Positions 6,174-6,274 of a DNA stretch of 6,274 nt are shown in pieces. How positions within the stretch are numbered: position 1 is the stretch's first letter; each line of letters begins with the position of its first letter. The translations under genes were made by a program, and so were the position numbers. The notes below the pieces were generated by a model. The model was not told the origin of the DNA and did no database searches. It saw only the letters and a list, made by a program, of their open reading frames with translations. The DNA comes from CAYGZA01 sp964354135 (lineage in GTDB: Bacteria; Planctomycetota; Planctomycetia; Pirellulales; Thermoguttaceae), in assembly GCA_964354135.1 (NCBI GenBank), contig CAYGZA010000357.1:1-6274 (forward strand), given 5' to 3'.

Positions 6174-6274
6174 GCGACACCGAGGCGATCGCAATCGCGA
6201 TCCCGGCGACGAGCTGACCGTCAAGAAGTCCGGCCAGGTGCTCCAGCGGCTCAAGATGATCGACGTTTCCCAGG
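6174..6274 (+). other. 3' flank with an unidentified open frame, no supported gene
   Basis: No rho-independent terminator with a T-tract follows the kinase stop. A small perfect hairpin, GATCGC-AATC-GCGATC, sits at 6187-6202. The frame containing 6175 is open from 6151 to the right edge and reads GDELTVKKSGQVLQRLKMID from about 6208, protein-like text that I do not recognise. It has no ATG start and no Shine-Dalgarno; GTG at 6238 is the earliest conventional start in that frame after its last stop (6148-6150). It could be the start of the next gene with an unusual start, or a gene remnant. Confidence 0.3.

Noticed and set aside
6187..6202. Hairpin GATCGC-AATC-GCGATC as a transcription terminator of the kinase gene
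   Set aside because: The stem is only six base pairs and no T-rich tract follows, so a rho-independent terminator is not supported.

Overview
The window looks like GC-rich planctomycete chromosome, probably from a Gemmata/Isosphaera/Pirellula-type lineage. I base this on recalled family patterns, not on a search: a very long Ser/Thr protein kinase with a conserved ~130-residue N-terminal extension, a DWG in place of DFG, a single membrane span just after the kinase, and a large TPR-rich C-terminal half.

Layout. Bases 3-431 hold the 3' end of a gene for a WYL-domain transcriptional regulator. It enters from the left edge and stops soon after the WYL core, without a recognisable C-terminal extension (WCX) domain. 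A plausible sigma70-type promoter (406-434) overlaps that stop codon, and a strong Shine-Dalgarno (458-462) precedes the second gene. Bases 471-6173 are one uninterrupted gene for a 1900-residue membrane receptor-like kinase. The last ~100 bases (6174-6274) contain no gene I can identify, only an open frame without a clear start.

The kinase gene is the interesting object. Its order is: family N-terminal region (1-131), complete active-looking kinase (132-427), membrane helix (452-477), helical/TPR tail A ending in a conserved end motif (861-898), charged linker, TPR tail B1, three regular TPRs, a beta-rich galactose-binding-like domain (about 1373-1530), TPR tail B2, and a second copy of the same end motif (1859-1896). 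The two end motifs align without gaps at an offset of exactly 998 residues. Tails B1 and B2 are diverged copies of one ~265-residue module (offset 484 falling to 477 residues) lying on either side of the beta domain. This suggests growth by fusion and duplication of sensor tails.

How the genes work together: the kinase would phosphorylate cytoplasmic targets on Ser/Thr while its outer half carries protein- and possibly ligand-binding surfaces. No functional link to the upstream WYL regulator can be shown. I see no CRISPR array, RNA gene, insertion sequence or defence system in the window.
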